A DNA stretch of 64,000 nt, from assembly GCA_905221605.1 (NCBI GenBank), contig CAJNDS010002700.1:165882-229881 (forward strand), read 5' to 3'. This DNA is from Symbiodinium natans (lineage: Eukaryota > Sar > Dinophyceae > Suessiales > Symbiodiniaceae). Position 1 is the stretch's first letter, and each line of letters begins with the position of its first letter. The translations under genes and the position numbers were made by a program. Below, in pieces: positions 29,829-41,500 of the stretch. Below the pieces are notes generated by a model. It did no database searches and had not been told where the DNA came from. It saw nothing but the letters and a program-made list of their open reading frames with translations.

Positions 29829-30107
29829 GGGAGGGGGGGGGGGGCAAAAAAAACCAAAAAAAAAATCCGCGGGGGGGGGGGGGGGGCCCAAAAAAAAAAA
29901 AAAATCATTCATTCATTCATTCATTCACCGCCTCTCTGAAGTGTTGGCTCCACGGGCGAGCGGAGGGTCCTTGCCCCGAGTAGAATTTGTAATGCTGGTG
30001 CTGCTGTCTCGCACCACATGCGCGGCTTGCACGAGCACGGCCTCAAAATGCCAAACGCAATGCCCAACAGAGCGTTGATGCAGCACTGCGCCTCGCATAC
30101 GAGGATA

Positions 30108-30145
<38 letters not shown>

Positions 30146-30202
30146 CCTTTTTTTTTTTTTTTTTTTGGGGGGCCCCCCCCCCCCCCCCAAGGGGGGGGGG
30201 GC
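29829..30202. repeat. Inverted homopolymer arms around a unique segment
   Basis: The left arm (29829-29905) has G, A, G and A tracts, then ATTC units. The right arm (30101-30202) has TA repeats, T tracts, then G, C and G tracts. The arms are roughly inverted copies (GGGCCCAAAAAAA against TTTTTTTGGGGGGCCC) around about 195 unique bases. The minus frame of the core reads ALLGIAFGILRPCSCKPR, unassigned. Confidence 0.6.
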
Positions 30203-31200
30203 CTGCCCCTTTAAAATTTCATTGGGGGCCACCAATCAGATTTTAAAGATTTTAAAGGTGTTTGAAGATTTAAAAGGGGCCTCCCCCCTTGAAGCTTTAA
30301 GTGGGTTAAATATTAAGGATTTTAAAGACTGTAAAAGGGGCCTGCCCCTTTAAAATTTACTTGGAGCCCCCATGTAAATTTGAAAGAGTATGAAATTTCA
30401 AGTTCTTGAAGATAATTGAAGGCCCTCCCCCTTTCAAATGAAAATTGGGGTGCACCAAATAAATTTTAAAGATGTTAAAAGTTTTTCATATTTTAATAGA
30501 GAGCTCCCCCGCTCAAATTTATATGTGACCCCAAGTATGTTTTTTAAAGTTTTTTGAAGATTTGTGAAAAGGGGCCTCCCCTTGAACATTTAAATGGAAC
30601 CCCAATGAAATTTTAAGATTTATACAGGTTTTAATGATTTTAAAGATTTTGAAAGGGCTCCCCCCCGCCCTTGAAGTTTAAATGGGCCCCCCCAATTCAC
30701 TTTTAAAGGTTTTGTAAAGATTTAAAAAAGCCCCCGCCCCCCGCCCCAATGAAGCTTTAAAGATCTTAAAGGTTTCAAAGGTTTTACAGAGTTTAGCAGG
30801 GGGCTCCCCCGTTGAAATTTAAATGGGGCCCCCAGTTCAATTTCAAAGATTTTCAAACCCCCCCCCCAAAAAAAAAAAAAGTTTACTTAGGGGCCCCAAT
30901 TAAATTCTAGAGACGTTAAAGATTTTAAAGATTGTAAAAGGGCCTCCCCCCTTTAAACTTTAAGTGGGGGGCCTCAGTAAAATTTTAATGGTTTTAAGTT
31001 TTAAAAGATTTTAAAAGGCCTCACCTTGAAAGTTTAAATGGGGCCCCAATTAAACTTTACAGATTTTAAAGATTTAATGATTTTGCATATTTTGGAGATG
31101 TTAGAAGCCCTCCCCCCCAAAAAAAAATTAAATGGGGCGCCCAATTCAATTTTTTAGGATCTTAAAAGCCCCCCCCCCCCCCGCCCTTTTATAGGTTTTA
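30195..31200. repeat. Diverged tandem satellite, about 75-base unit, GC/AT banded
   Basis: Each unit has a GGGGCCTCCCCCTT block, an AAATTTAAATGGGGCCCCCA step and an AT-rich tail of TTTTAAAGATTTTAAA words. GC blocks recur near 30199, 30275, 30336, 30421, 30571, 30654, 30800, 30938, 31014, 31105 and 31165. No TTTAGGG units. A related but less regular stretch runs on to about 31580. Confidence 0.8.
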
Positions 31201-31739
31201 ACTCTAAACCTTTCCCATTTTCATTATTTTCAACATTTTAAAGGTCCTTAACATGTTGAGAATCCTTACAGAATAACTGGGGCGGGCCCCTGGTCCCCCC
31301 AATATCTGAATACCTTTGACAAACTAGATGGGAAGGGGCCCGACTTTTTTCAGGGCTTTAAAGTTTCTAACAGCCTTGAAAAACTTTTAAAGTCATGAAT
31401 TAATCAAATGGGAAGGGGTCCGAATGCATTTGCTTTAAGGACTTGAAAGGTTTTAAAAAAACATAAATGGGTATGGGGGGCCCCGGGCCCTTCCCATTTA
31501 GATTTTTGAAGACTGCAATTCAAATTTCTCCAAGACTTACAGAATTTTTCGAAAATTAGATGGATGAAGATTCCCTTCTTCAAGATTTAAAGGATTTTAA
31601 GTTTGTTTTTAGAACTAAATGTATCCGGATGGAGGTTCTCATAGTCTGTATGCAGGTATTGTAAGTATGGTCACAAATAAGGTAAATTCATGAAAAATAT
31701 GTGTTTTGGACCTGAAAAACACAGGCCTGTATTCCGACG

Positions 31740-31850
31740 CACTCTCTCTCTCTATATATATATATACATATATAGGGCCCTACATAATCCCTTAACTCGT
31801 ACATGTAGGGCCCTCATCTTCCCTCATTCTCACTAAGAACTAGGGGATGA
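31740..31850. repeat. TC/TA microsatellite and dispersed repeat
   Basis: CTCTCT and TATATA runs, then AGGGCCCTACATAATCCC... and AGGGCCCTCATCTTCCCTCA. The second half matches 9655-9725 (AGGGCCCTCATTCCCTCATT). Confidence 0.7.
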
Positions 31851-32104
31851 AGCGGGCACTGCAGGCCCTAAGCCCTAAAGCCCTAACCCTCAATCGCCTG
31901 GAGCCCTAAAGCCCCAAACCCCCCAAAACCCGACCTCGGGAGCCAAGAAACCCCCTAAAACCCCCTGACCGTAGACCCAAATGGAGTCTGCGATATTAGG
32001 GCCAAGTTGGGGTCATTATGATAAGGGAATCCTACTACTTGGGGGGGTCTACATTATATTTCGTAGATACTCTAAGCCCTCAACCCTAAACCAAAACCCT
32101 AGAC

Positions 32105-32196
32105 CCTAATTCCCCAAACCACAACTTGGCGGCCAGGTAGCGACCTTGTCGCGCCTTGAGATCCGCTCGGACTTTTGACATGGCGCCCTTGGGCGA
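32105..32196 (-). CDS. Minus-strand coding island with ATG
   Basis: After GCCCAAG the frame reads GAMSKVRADLK to a possible GC donor (AAG|GCG), and stays open as ARQGRYLAAKLW. Basic and coding-like. It could be the first exon of a short gene or a further exon of the gene to its right. Confidence 0.45.
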
Positions 32197-32199
32197 GGC

Positions 32200-32238
<39 letters not shown>

Positions 32239-32334
32239 GGTTTAGGGTTTAGGGTCTAGGGTTTAGGGTTTAGGGTTTAGGGTTTAGGGTTTAGGGTTTA
32301 GGGTTTAGGGTTTAGGGTTTAGGGTTTAGGGTTC
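32196..32334. repeat. TTGAGGG to TTTAGGG array
   Basis: TTGAGGG units at 32198-32237 pass into TTTAGGG units to 32330, which supply the stop codon of the exon at 32326-32394. Confidence 0.9.
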
Positions 32335-32394
32335 CGGGGGGCCATACAGGCTTTGAGACCGATATTCCCCCACGTAGAGGTGTTTCGGCTGGTG
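32326..32394 (-). CDS. Terminal exon, stop codon inside TTTAGGG repeat
   Basis: After CGCCAG: HQPKHLYVGEYRSQSLYGPP then EP and TAA, 69 bp. The last codons and stop come from the CCCTAAA unit itself. Another frame (ETPLRGGISVSKPVWPPG) is open and would fit phase 1, so the frame is not certain. Confidence 0.55.
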   Translation of the reverse strand, partial: HQPKHLYVGEYRSQSLYGPPEP

Positions 32395-35300
32395 CTGGCG
32401 CGGAGTTCGGGATTTTAGGCGTCGAATGTCGGCGATGATAAGGATGAGGATGGGCTTGCGTAAACGAATAGTTCATATTATCCACCAACCCCCTGAGCCC
32501 TCTCATCATCTCGTACTTGCGGGGCAACTGTGCGGAAAAGTAGTGTCGGCAAAAGGGAAAACGAATGAAGAAGTTTGCGTCCCCCCGACGTGATTCATGG
32601 GATGGGCAACCCCGAAGAGGAGGAACCTCAAGAGTACAATGCGCACATCATAGGAAAGTAAGGGCCCTAGCCGCCCTAGTCCCTATACGCGCCTGATGTT
32701 CCAACGACACCCCACTCTATTCAAGGGCTTCACACCCCTAAACCCTAAACCCTAAACCCGAAACCGCTGTAGTTCACATGGGGGGCTGCTCAGTGAGGGG
32801 GCCCCTTTACAGGCAAGACTGACAACCGGACTCCTTACACAGCGCCACCCGAAAGTGTTACACAAACACTCCAAGCCCTAAATCCCTAATCCCTAAACCC
32901 TAAACCCTAAGCCCTAAGCCCTAAGCCCTAAAGCCCTAAAGCCCTAAACCCCTAAACCAGTACGAAACCCCACCTTCCACCAGCCAAGGATGACGGGAGC
33001 CCAAGGAAAATTTCACCCACACAAGAAGCCCTCAGATACACAGGGCCAAATGGGCCTGAATAAGTAGGGTTTAGGGTTTAGGGTTTAGGGTTTAGGGTTT
33101 AGGGTTTAGGGTTTAGGGTTTAGGGTTTAGGGTTTAGGGCGTTAAGGTTTGGGTTTAGGGCTTAGGCCCTAATATCCATTCCGGGACTTCTCTTGTGCGC
33201 TTAGGGTTTAACCGGGACTTCTCTTGTGCGCTTGGGGTTTAGGTTTCTTGGTAGTCTGTGAAAGAAGGACCCTTACCTGCCTCCCCGATCGGGATCGACA
33301 ACTCGTTGTCCTTGCCGGGGACATTGTTCCTCAGCAGAAGGCGAAAAAAGAGCAACCCCTACACTCTACACCCGAAACCCTACCCCCTAAACCCTAAACT
33401 GCATAAACTCCGGAGTCCACGCAGGCCCTATAAACCCGGCGCCTTAGCCAGAAAACTACTTCACGGAGAAACTACTGGTTGACGAAATGAAAGCAGAATA
33501 AAATCCTTATAAAATACTGAGGGGAGAACTTAAATACTCATAATAAGACAGATCTGAAGGCGAAAGAAATGAGCGAATGTACGAAATAGTTTCCAATGTC
33601 ACTTCATTCGCTTCACTCATTACGTCTTTATTATTACTAATACAATTTCATATTATCGCAGCGAATGAATATACTAATAAATGAAATATCATTCGTTTCA
33701 CTCATTTTGTATTCTCTTTAGTGAGTTCTCTGAGTTCACATGTTAAATTAATAAGTGAATTCGCTTTCCTTTGCTCACGCATGCCGTCACTTATTAAAAG
33801 TACGAGGTGTTATTTGTGATAACTTCGTACGTCCATTAATCATACTGTAGAAGACTTACGAACATTGCATAAAACCCTGTGCCTTAGCCAGAAACCCCAA
33901 CCACGGATATCTACGAACTGTTATTATTGCAAACTTTCTTATGCCGGCAACTACTAATTATATGGGCATTTCCCAAAGAAAATCAGGGTGTAGGGTTTAG
34001 GGCTTAGGGTTTAGTGTCGAGAGTTTGGGGTTTAGGGTTCAGGGTTTGGGGTTTAGGTTTAGGGTTGAGGCTTGAGGCTTGAGGGGCATATAACGGGAGT
34101 GAGGGTTATATAAGGGTTGGATAAGCGGTACATGGGGGAAACCGGCCCACCTGAAATGGTCATAGATCTCCGCCGCTTGAGGACTCTTCGGCTGGCAGTA
34201 AGGATTATTGGAATTTCAGGGGTTTAGGACCTTCGGGTGGTTTAGGGGCTTCAGGTCTTAGGGTTGAGGGGTCTAGGGCCCTTAGCATGGTCCATCACTG
34301 GGTCCATAATCACATGCTCTGATCCTTATCAAATGGAAATCCCAGATGGGCCCCCCCAATTTTTGAAAACACATACAAAATGCCACATTACAAATCCGAA
34401 GCCCTCAACCCTTGTTGCTACCTTCGCGTCGGTTCCTTAACAGCAACGAGCCAAAGACGCTTTCAAGGAAAAAACTTCATCTTCAAGCGCGCAATGTCTT
34501 GAATTTGGGGCTTTTGGGGCTTCTTTGAAGATCCGGAGTTAGGAGCGCTCCGAAGGGTTTTCAACATAATTACTGGGCTTTAAGGCCTTCGACAGTCCTC
34601 TGGGGATCCCAGCTTGCGCCCGCCGTGGTGGATGTTCTTCAGCGCCGGGTCGTGCTGGTACAGCCAGGAGCGCTGCGTCCTCCGTTCGGGCACACCCTAG
34701 ACCTTAAACTCTCGAACCCTTAAACCTTGAACCCTTAAACCCTAAACCCTTAAACCCTACTAAAGCCTTAACCCTAAACCCCCTTAAACCCTCAGCCCTT
34801 AAACCTTAAACCCCGAGAGGGTTCGGCGAAGCGGCTGGGAGACTTGGGCTCAAAGGCCTAAACCCTAAACCCTAAACCCTAAACCCTAAACCCTAAACCC
34901 TAAACCCTAAACCCTAAACCCTAAACCCTAAACCCTAAACCCTAAACCCTATCTTTTTCGGGCGATTTTAGGGCGAAGAGGGCTCTGGAGCCTTGGAAGT
35001 TGAGAAGGCTTGAGAGTTCAGGGCTGCGAGACTAGGTTCTCGCTATAGTCAACAGGAGAAAGCATACATGTATAAATATATACATGTATGTAGAGATGCA
35101 AGGCTTCTGAATCCAAGAAGGACACTCGGCAAGGTGGAAGGCTTGTAGAACCGCCTCTTGGCAGGCGGCTGCTACCCGGTTGCCTTCCCGCTCAATGCCC
35201 AAATCCACAAACCCCAAACCCTAACTCACGCACTGCTATAACAAAGCCAAAACCCAAGCCATAGTGGCCAGAGCTATACAACCCCAAAAAACTTTAAAAC

Positions 35301-35526
35301 CCTAAAAACCATCAAAAACACTAAGACAAGGCAGGGTTTATTTAACCCTTAAAACAACCCCACAAAAAAGACTACAAAAACACAAACTCGCGAAGTTCCC
35401 CCCTTCTACTTGCTGACAGTCCTGAATAGGGCTTCTCGTACCCCGTATTATAAAACCTGCTAAGGACTGTTAGAATCAGGGGGAACATCCCAAACACCCC
35501 CCCCCAAAAAAAAAAGAATAATAAAA

Positions 35527-35589
<63 letters not shown>

Positions 35590-38500
35590 ATATAATAATA
35601 ATAATAATAGTAATAATAATAATCAAATGAGAATATATATATATATATATAGAACATTGACTCAGAGCCCCCAGCCGGGTGTTCGAAGCCGGGTTGGTCG
35701 AGTCATTGTAAGCCTTCTCCAAGGCACTTTCGGGTTTTAGGGCTTTTAGGTGTTCATTCTTAGGGGCCTTTTGGGTTTTCAGGGTTTTTGAGGGTGTTTT
35801 GGGGGCATAATTAGGGTTTTGAGGGGCTTGGGGCTTGCGGTTTTAAGGTTAAGGCTTTTAGTGTTAAGGTTGCTTGGGGGCTTGAGGCGCTTTTGGGGGG
35901 CTAAAGGTGTGTGGGCTACGGAACTCGTAAGATGATGTAGGCGAGCTTTCCAGGACATCCTAAGACTACAGACCTGCTTGCATAATCAAGACTGTAAAAC
36001 ACAGCAGGGGATCGGGATTTGGGATTTGGGATGCCCTAAGCATAAAACATAAACCCCAAGCCCTAGACTCTGGACAAAGATGAGGCCAATGTAGACCCCA
36101 AGCAGTGAGAGACCATGTGTGCCCAGATATCCAAACGCGACGGCAGTTCCGCATTTCACGAGTTTTGTGAGCCTGCAAACCCTAAACCCTAAGTCCAAAA
36201 GCGAAGACAGTTTCGAGGATGGCGAGCGCGGCCGCGCCCGCGCCTGGCGGGCGCCCTCTTACTTGGACACTGTTTGCAGAAATACGTACGGCGACCCCTA
36301 AGACGAGGCTGCGAGCATGCAGGAACATGCGGGAAGAATGGGCTACTACTGCCCCTACTTACTGCTATACCCATGAGCCTTGAAGTACCTCTACGAAACC
36401 CCAGGTTTCAAAGGGCTCAGGTGCATCCGGGCTTATAAACCCTAAACCCTAAACCCTGAACCTTAAATCCGAATCTCCTGGCTGAACCTTATGAGCATAA
36501 AGCGGGCCCAAGCCCGAAGCCTTAAACCCCAAAGCCCCATAGCAGAACCGTAAACCCGGTCCGAATATCAGAAAACCCTAAACCCTAAACCCCAAACCCT
36601 GAACCCTAAACCCCAAACCCTAAACCCTAAACATGCATTCCACCACGAAAGCCAGCCCTCAGCCCTACTCGAAGCCCTGGAAGCTCTAACTCGCAGGCCT
36701 CGCCGCAGAGGATGCCGACTTTCATGCCCCTCACTCGGCCCTGGGCGGCTTAGACCCTAAACCCCTAAACCCCTAAACCCCTAAACCCCTAAACCCCTAA
36801 ACCCCTAAACCCCTAAACCCCTAAACCCCTAAACCCCTAAACCCCTAAACCCTAAACCCTAAACCCTAAACCCTAAACCCTAAACCCTAAACCCTACCCC
36901 TACTGTACTGATAACCCACTTAGAAGACCCTTAGGTGCCCTAAGATGGTCATGAGTACAGTTATAAGTACAGTTCTAATTTGGTTAAGAAGTACCTCGGA
37001 CCCCTATAAGGTTGCACCCTTGATTTAAAGATCCTCTACGGGAACATAAGGGGGTCATATCAGGAGTATAACGTTAAGGGAATGGAGGTACATCCTTAGG
37101 GTGCGCGTGTGAATCCCTTGTTTAGGGTTTAGGGTTTAGGGTTTAGGGTTTAGGGTTTAGGGTTTAGGGTTTAGGGTTTAGGGTTTAGGGTTTAGGGTTT
37201 AGGGTTTTAGGGTTTAGGGGTTTAGGGTTTAGGGTTTAGGGTTAGGGTTTAGGGTTTAGGGTTTAGGGTTTAGGGTTTAGGGTTTAGGGTTTAGGGTTTA
37301 GGGTTTAGGGTTTAGGGTTTAGGGTTTAGGGTTTAGGGCTTAGGGCTTAGGGCTTAGGGCGGTTTAGCCGTGAGGTGGGTGCGGAGGGTTCCGGACCATC
37401 GAGTGTCAGGAGGGTGAGGCTAACAGTGAGCCTAAACTAAACCGCTCCTAGAAGTTCATTTGCGCCTGAAAACCTACACCCCGCTTTGGACCCGAAACCC
37501 TACACCCTCATTTTAAGGGGCGTCGGCTTTAGGGTTTAGGGCTCAGGCTGAGAAACCAAGAAGTTCTAAACCCTGCCCTTATAGGCAGCCATCTCTTATA
37601 ACCCTAAACCCTAAACCCCAAACCCTGCCCTTATTGGCAGCCATCTCTTATAACCCCAAGCCCTAAACCCTAAGCCCTAAAACGCCCTAAACCCGGATCC
37701 CAAAACCCGAATCCCAAAACTCTACAATGGTCCCGCCTCTTCGTGCTCAGTGCCCAGTCCTGCCGAATGGGGCACGGCAGCAGCATCCACCTCCGTGCAC
37801 AACCCTGCACCCTGAACCCTCCACCCCTAGGCGCTGTAGGGTTTAGGGTTTAGGGTTTCGGGTTTAGGGTTTAGGGTTGAGGGTTGAGGGTTTAGGGTTG
37901 AGGGTTGAGGGTTGAAGGGTTAGGGCTACGGGTTTAGGGCTTAAGGGTTAAGGGTTTAGGGTTCAGAGTTTAGGGTACCCCGAACCCTAGAGCACTCTCA
38001 ACTCAAGGATCTGCAGCCCCTCAATCCCAAACCTCGCATCAAAGCTCGCCATATCACACAAAAGCAAGCACACCCCACAAGTGTTTGCGTTGTGCCGTGA
38101 TTTCTGTCTTCGGCTTCTAAACCCTAAAGCCCCGTGGCCCCCCCTAAACTTGCCCTAAACCACAAGCCGGTTCAAGGTATGAAAAAAAAAGTGACTCAGG
38201 AGAGCCCAGAACCCAAGAAAAGAAAAAGGGGTAGAGGGAAACACTGGGCTCCCAAGACCCCTAGACCCTAAACCCTAAACCCCTAACCCTAAACCCCCAA
38301 ACCCCAAACCTAAACCCTAAACCCCTAAACCCCTAAACCCTAAACAACTTCTTAGAAGAGAGCTCCGGCTCGCACCTTCTCCTTCCTGCGGCTGCCCTGA
38401 CCAGGTTCAGGGTTCAGGGTTCAGGGTTCAGGGTTCAGGGTTTAGAGTTTAGAGTTTAGAGTTTAGGGTTTAGGGTTTAGGGTTTAGGGTTTAGGGTTTA

Positions 38501-41500
38501 GGGTTTAGGGTTTAGGGTTTAGGGTGGGTTTGGGGCGAAGGCTTTGGTTTCTATAGTGGCTGAATATCTTAGCCCAAAGAAGGTGGACCGTTTATACATA
38601 GTATTCTATTATGACAAAAAAATGTGAAAAGGTTGCCCTACCCAGTCCCTAAGGTATGTCTATACTGAACTTGGAACCCAGTTCCCTCGTCCCGCTGGGT
38701 CTTTCGAAGCCGGGGCCTGAAAAGAGGGTTTATAGGGTTTAGGGTTTAGGGTTTAGGGTTGAGGGTTGAGGGTTTAGGGTTTAGGGTTTAGGGTCAGGCA
38801 GCCGGCCAAAAACCAGCTCTGCGCCAAAAACTTGCGGCTGCGCCTGCTTTACCCCCCAAAAAAGGTGGAGGTTTAGGGTTTAGGGTTTAGGGTTTAGGGT
38901 TTAGGGTTTAGGGTTTAGGGTTTAGGGTTTAGGGTTTAGGGTCTAGGGTCTAGGGTCTAGGGTTTAGGGTTTAGGACACATGCACTGCGCGTGGGCTCTT
39001 GGGCGCAGAGCACGATGAAGGAGTAGGGGGTTTGGGATAAAAAGGTGCTGATCTAAGACGTTCCTCCCCCAACCGCCCCTTACGCCCCCAGTGAGAGACA
39101 AAACCCTAAACCCTAAACCTTAAACCCAGTGCCTGAATTCAGGGGTATTAACGCCCAGCAGGGCCTATTCGGTTCATTTAGGGCTTGAAGGTTCATGGGT
39201 GGATATACGTACCTGATCTACGGCTAACATTTAGGTTACCTTACTTACAAGCTTACTTCTAACTACTAGCTACCCATGAACCTCCAAGTATCCCCAAACC
39301 CTAAACCCTGAACCCGAAGCCCTAAACCTTCCTTATGATCGAGGGGCAGGGTTTAGGGTTTAGGATTTAAGGGTTTATCTTACTTTTTGACCTTGCGCCC
39401 TGGCTGAGCCCTGAACCCGTCAAAGGCTTGCTCAGGGCCCGCCTGGCCATAGAACTCCTCGCTGGTCGTGCTGAAGAAACGCTGGTCATGGTTCTCCTGC
39501 AGACTTTTTTGGGCGTATATTTGGTTACCTTTTTTGGGGGGCAGGGGGGAGGGGTGTAGGTGGGGAGGTTGGGGTTTTGGGTTTTGGGTTTAGGGTGTAG
39601 GGTTTAGGGTTTAGGGTTTCGGGCTTCGGGTTTAGGGTTTAGGGGGGTTTAGGGGGGTTTAGGGGGGTTTAGGGTGGCTTAGGGTGGTTTAGGGTTTGGG
39701 GTTTAGGGTTTAGGGCTTCTTTAGGGCTTCGAGTTTGGGGCATCAGGAGCTCATTTATAGGGTTCATGTACTACCCCAGCCCCAACTACCCTACCCTACA
39801 AATTAATTCCCCATGACAAAAGCCCCAAAAAAGCCCACCCTAGAGTCCCTAAAGCTCTATAAACACCACAAGGCCGCTTCCCCCAAGTGCACCCAAATCA
39901 AGGGGCTGAAGGAGGGACCTCAGGGATAACGTGGGGGCTACTTAGGTGTTTGGGGTCTACATAAGTGGTATATGTAGGGGTTTTTAGAAGGGAGTCAGAT
40001 CAAGGGTCCCTGCTTGGAGATCCCAATCTCCACACCTGAAACCCTAAACCCTGAACTCTAACCTAAACCCTAAACCCTAAACCCTAAACCCTAAACCCTA
40101 AACCCTAAACCCTAAACCCTAAACCCTAAACCCTAAACCCTAAACCCTAAACCCTAAACCCTAAACCCTACACCCTAAACCCTAAACCCTAAACCCTCAA
40201 CCCTCAACCCTAAACCCTAAACCCTAAACCCTAAACCCTAAACCCTAAACCCTAAACCCTAACCCTAAACCCTCAACCCTCAACCCTAAACCCTAAACCC
40301 TAAACCCTAAACCCTAAACCCTAAACCCTCGCACAGCCTCGTGGCGTTTGAGCCCAGCGCCGAAGCCCGAGCGCGGCCCGGGAAGCTCGCGCGTCTCCTG
40401 TCTAGGGTTTGGGGTGCAGAGTCTATAGGCTAAGGGTTAAGGGATAAGAGGGTGTAGGGTTTAAGGGTTAAGGGTTTAGGGTTTAGGGCTTAGGGCTTAG
40501 GGTTTAGGGTTTAGGGTTTAGGGTTTAGGATTACTTTATACAGGAACCTTGATCCAAAAGACGGAAAACGGCGACTGGGCTGCCAAGGCTAGGGTTTGAG
40601 GTTGGTAGGGTTTAAGGTGTCGGGTGTAGGGTTCAGGCTTTAGGGCTTCGGGCTTTTTAAGGGTTCAGGGGCAGGGTCGTTTTAAGATTTCGGGCTCAGT
40701 CAGGGCTTTGGCGTTTCAGGTGTGGGTGTTAAGGGTTAAGGGGTTTAGGGTTAGTGCGCTCGGGCCTTTAACCCTGAACCTTTCAGGCTTTAAGATGTTT
40801 GGGGTATATTTGGTCAGTTCTCAAAATTATTGTCCCTTTTCGGGTACTAAATATGAAGGGGCCGGCCCGAAATTCGGAGAAGTGACCGTTTAGGGTTTTA
40901 GGGCTCAGGGTTCGGGGTGGAAGGTTTAGGGTTTAGGGTTTAGGGTTTAGGGTTTAGGGTTTAGGGTTTAGGGTGTAGGGTGTAGGGTTTAGGGTTTAGG
41001 GTTTAGGGTTTAGGGTTTAGGGTTTAGGGTTTAGGGTTTAGGGTTTAGGGTTTAGGGTTTAGGGTTTGGGGTTTGGGGTTTAGGGTTTAGGGTTTAGAAT
41101 TTAGGATTCGGCCACCCACAGACCTCCTTGCTCAAAGGAGGAACCAGCAAGCAAGGAGTTGGGAAACCCTGCAGCGTTGAAGTCCCGATGGGCCGGGGAC
41201 TGCATGTCCCAGAACAACGCGACTGTGGTGACTGGTAGCTCGGGCACATGCGAGGGTACAAAACGTGCCTTGACACCCAAGGAAAAGGCGTCGTGTTACT
41301 GCGAAGTCCCACGATGCCACCATGCACATCGGCGCCGGTGGTCCAGCTGAATTCTCCTGGGAGAGATTGCCCCCTTGGGGGGGTTCAGATTGGAGCATGC
41401 CAACAAACCAGAAGCACAGGACCCTGAAAGCCCCCTACTCCTATATGGGGTCTTCCGAAAATAGGGGTTTCCGTTTTGGGGGTCCCTGTAATTTAAGGGG

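Larger units (their letters stand above)
34673..36698. other. Intron-like stretch: CCCTAAA array, MITE, microsatellites
   Basis: CCCTAAA array at 34855-34950; family A hairpin at 35394-35493; AAAT microsatellite at 35521-35592 with TAA and TA tails to 35651; GGGCTTTT-rich sequence at 35730-35900; unique GC-rich block at 36100-36380 with the half family B sequence ACCCATGAGCCTTGAAGTA at 36369. No gene assigned. Confidence 0.6.
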
